Program-made: the position numbers and the translations under genes | DNA from: Cristatella mucedo | Taxonomy: Eukaryota > Bryozoa > Phylactolaemata > Cristatellidae | Length of the DNA stretch: 64,000 bases | Assembly (NCBI GenBank): GCA_009760855.2 | Contig: WPIO01000099.1 | Span: 565,501-629,500, forward strand | Reading direction: 5' to 3' | In this document: piece after piece, positions 63,799 to 64,000 of the stretch | Layout: every line of letters starts with the position of its first letter | Position numbering within the stretch: the stretch's first letter is position 1 | Notes under the pieces: generated by a model | Told to the model about the DNA's origin: nothing | Databases searched by the model: none | The model's input: only the letters and a program-made list of their open reading frames with translations

Positions 63799-64000
63799 CT
63801 GACGGCAAAACGCACGGTAGTGCCAGCCCTTTCAACGGCTCTACAGCCGGGCGAGCAGCAGGTTCTCAGGCTCGCGAAACGGCGGAAACCAGAAGCCGGT
63901 CATGCTCGCGTGCAGAAAGAGGTGCATCAGCACCTCAGCGTGCTAGCACTCTAGCAGCAACAACTCCACAAGCTCACGTGATTAACAAAACATGCCCTTG
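63799..64000. other. ALDH1L intron at the right edge
   Basis: No exon recognised. The preceding (5') exons of the gene must lie beyond position 64000. Confidence 0.6.

Noticed and set aside
1-64000. CRISPR arrays, rRNA genes, bacterial operon signals
   Set aside because: No spaced direct-repeat arrays or conserved rRNA blocks are visible. The spliced gene and the LINEs show a eukaryotic genome.

Overview
The window is nuclear DNA of an invertebrate animal. It has spliced genes with canonical GT/AG introns, many decayed L2/CR1-type LINEs, two tRNA-derived SINE families, Tc1 and mariner remnants, and long microsatellites. I cannot fix the phylum from the sequence. I see no CRISPR array, operon or functional tRNA/rRNA gene.

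Layout. (1) 1-1440: the last exon of an unrecognised GC-rich gene (plus strand) and its 3' flank. (2) About 1443-27372: an AT-rich endogenous virus of the Polinton/Maverick (adintovirus-like) type. It carries recognisable remains of a retroviral-type integrase, adenain-like cysteine protease, A32/FtsK-type packaging ATPase, double-jelly-roll major capsid protein, two penton-like proteins, a PLA2-domain protein, a YqaJ-like exonuclease, two fibre-like proteins with phage-type repeats, zinc-binding proteins, an HNH-AP2 endonuclease and several small unknown genes. A protein-primed DNA polymerase is absent except for a possible C-terminal scrap at the left edge. Most genes are broken by stops and frameshifts, and at least eight younger LINE or SINE insertions split the element. 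(3) About 27.9-32.4 kb, and then the introns of the next gene: a graveyard of two LINE families (called A and B here), SINEs and DNA transposons. (4) 32846-63798, minus strand: the 3' two thirds of a 10-formyltetrahydrofolate dehydrogenase (ALDH1L) gene. Eleven exons with compatible phases encode the whole aldehyde dehydrogenase domain (493 codons plus stop). The formyl-transferase end lies beyond the right edge.

How the parts relate. Nearly every viral gene starts just behind a TATAG-type motif (consensus TATATAGAAATG). Two divergent gene pairs share one palindromic CTATAG within 10-21 bp, which suggests a compact virus-encoded promoter code. LINE family B ends in a conserved stem-loop and an ATT repeat tail. 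SINE family 2 ends in nearly the same stem-loop, so B probably mobilises it. LINE family A ends in an ATTGC/CATTA-like tail, and one near-full-length copy sits inside the viral capsid gene with a 7-bp target duplication.

Limits. Protein identities rest on motifs and family knowledge, not on searches. Start sites of broken genes were chosen by the TATAG motif. LINE and SINE boundaries are accurate to about 5-20 bp.
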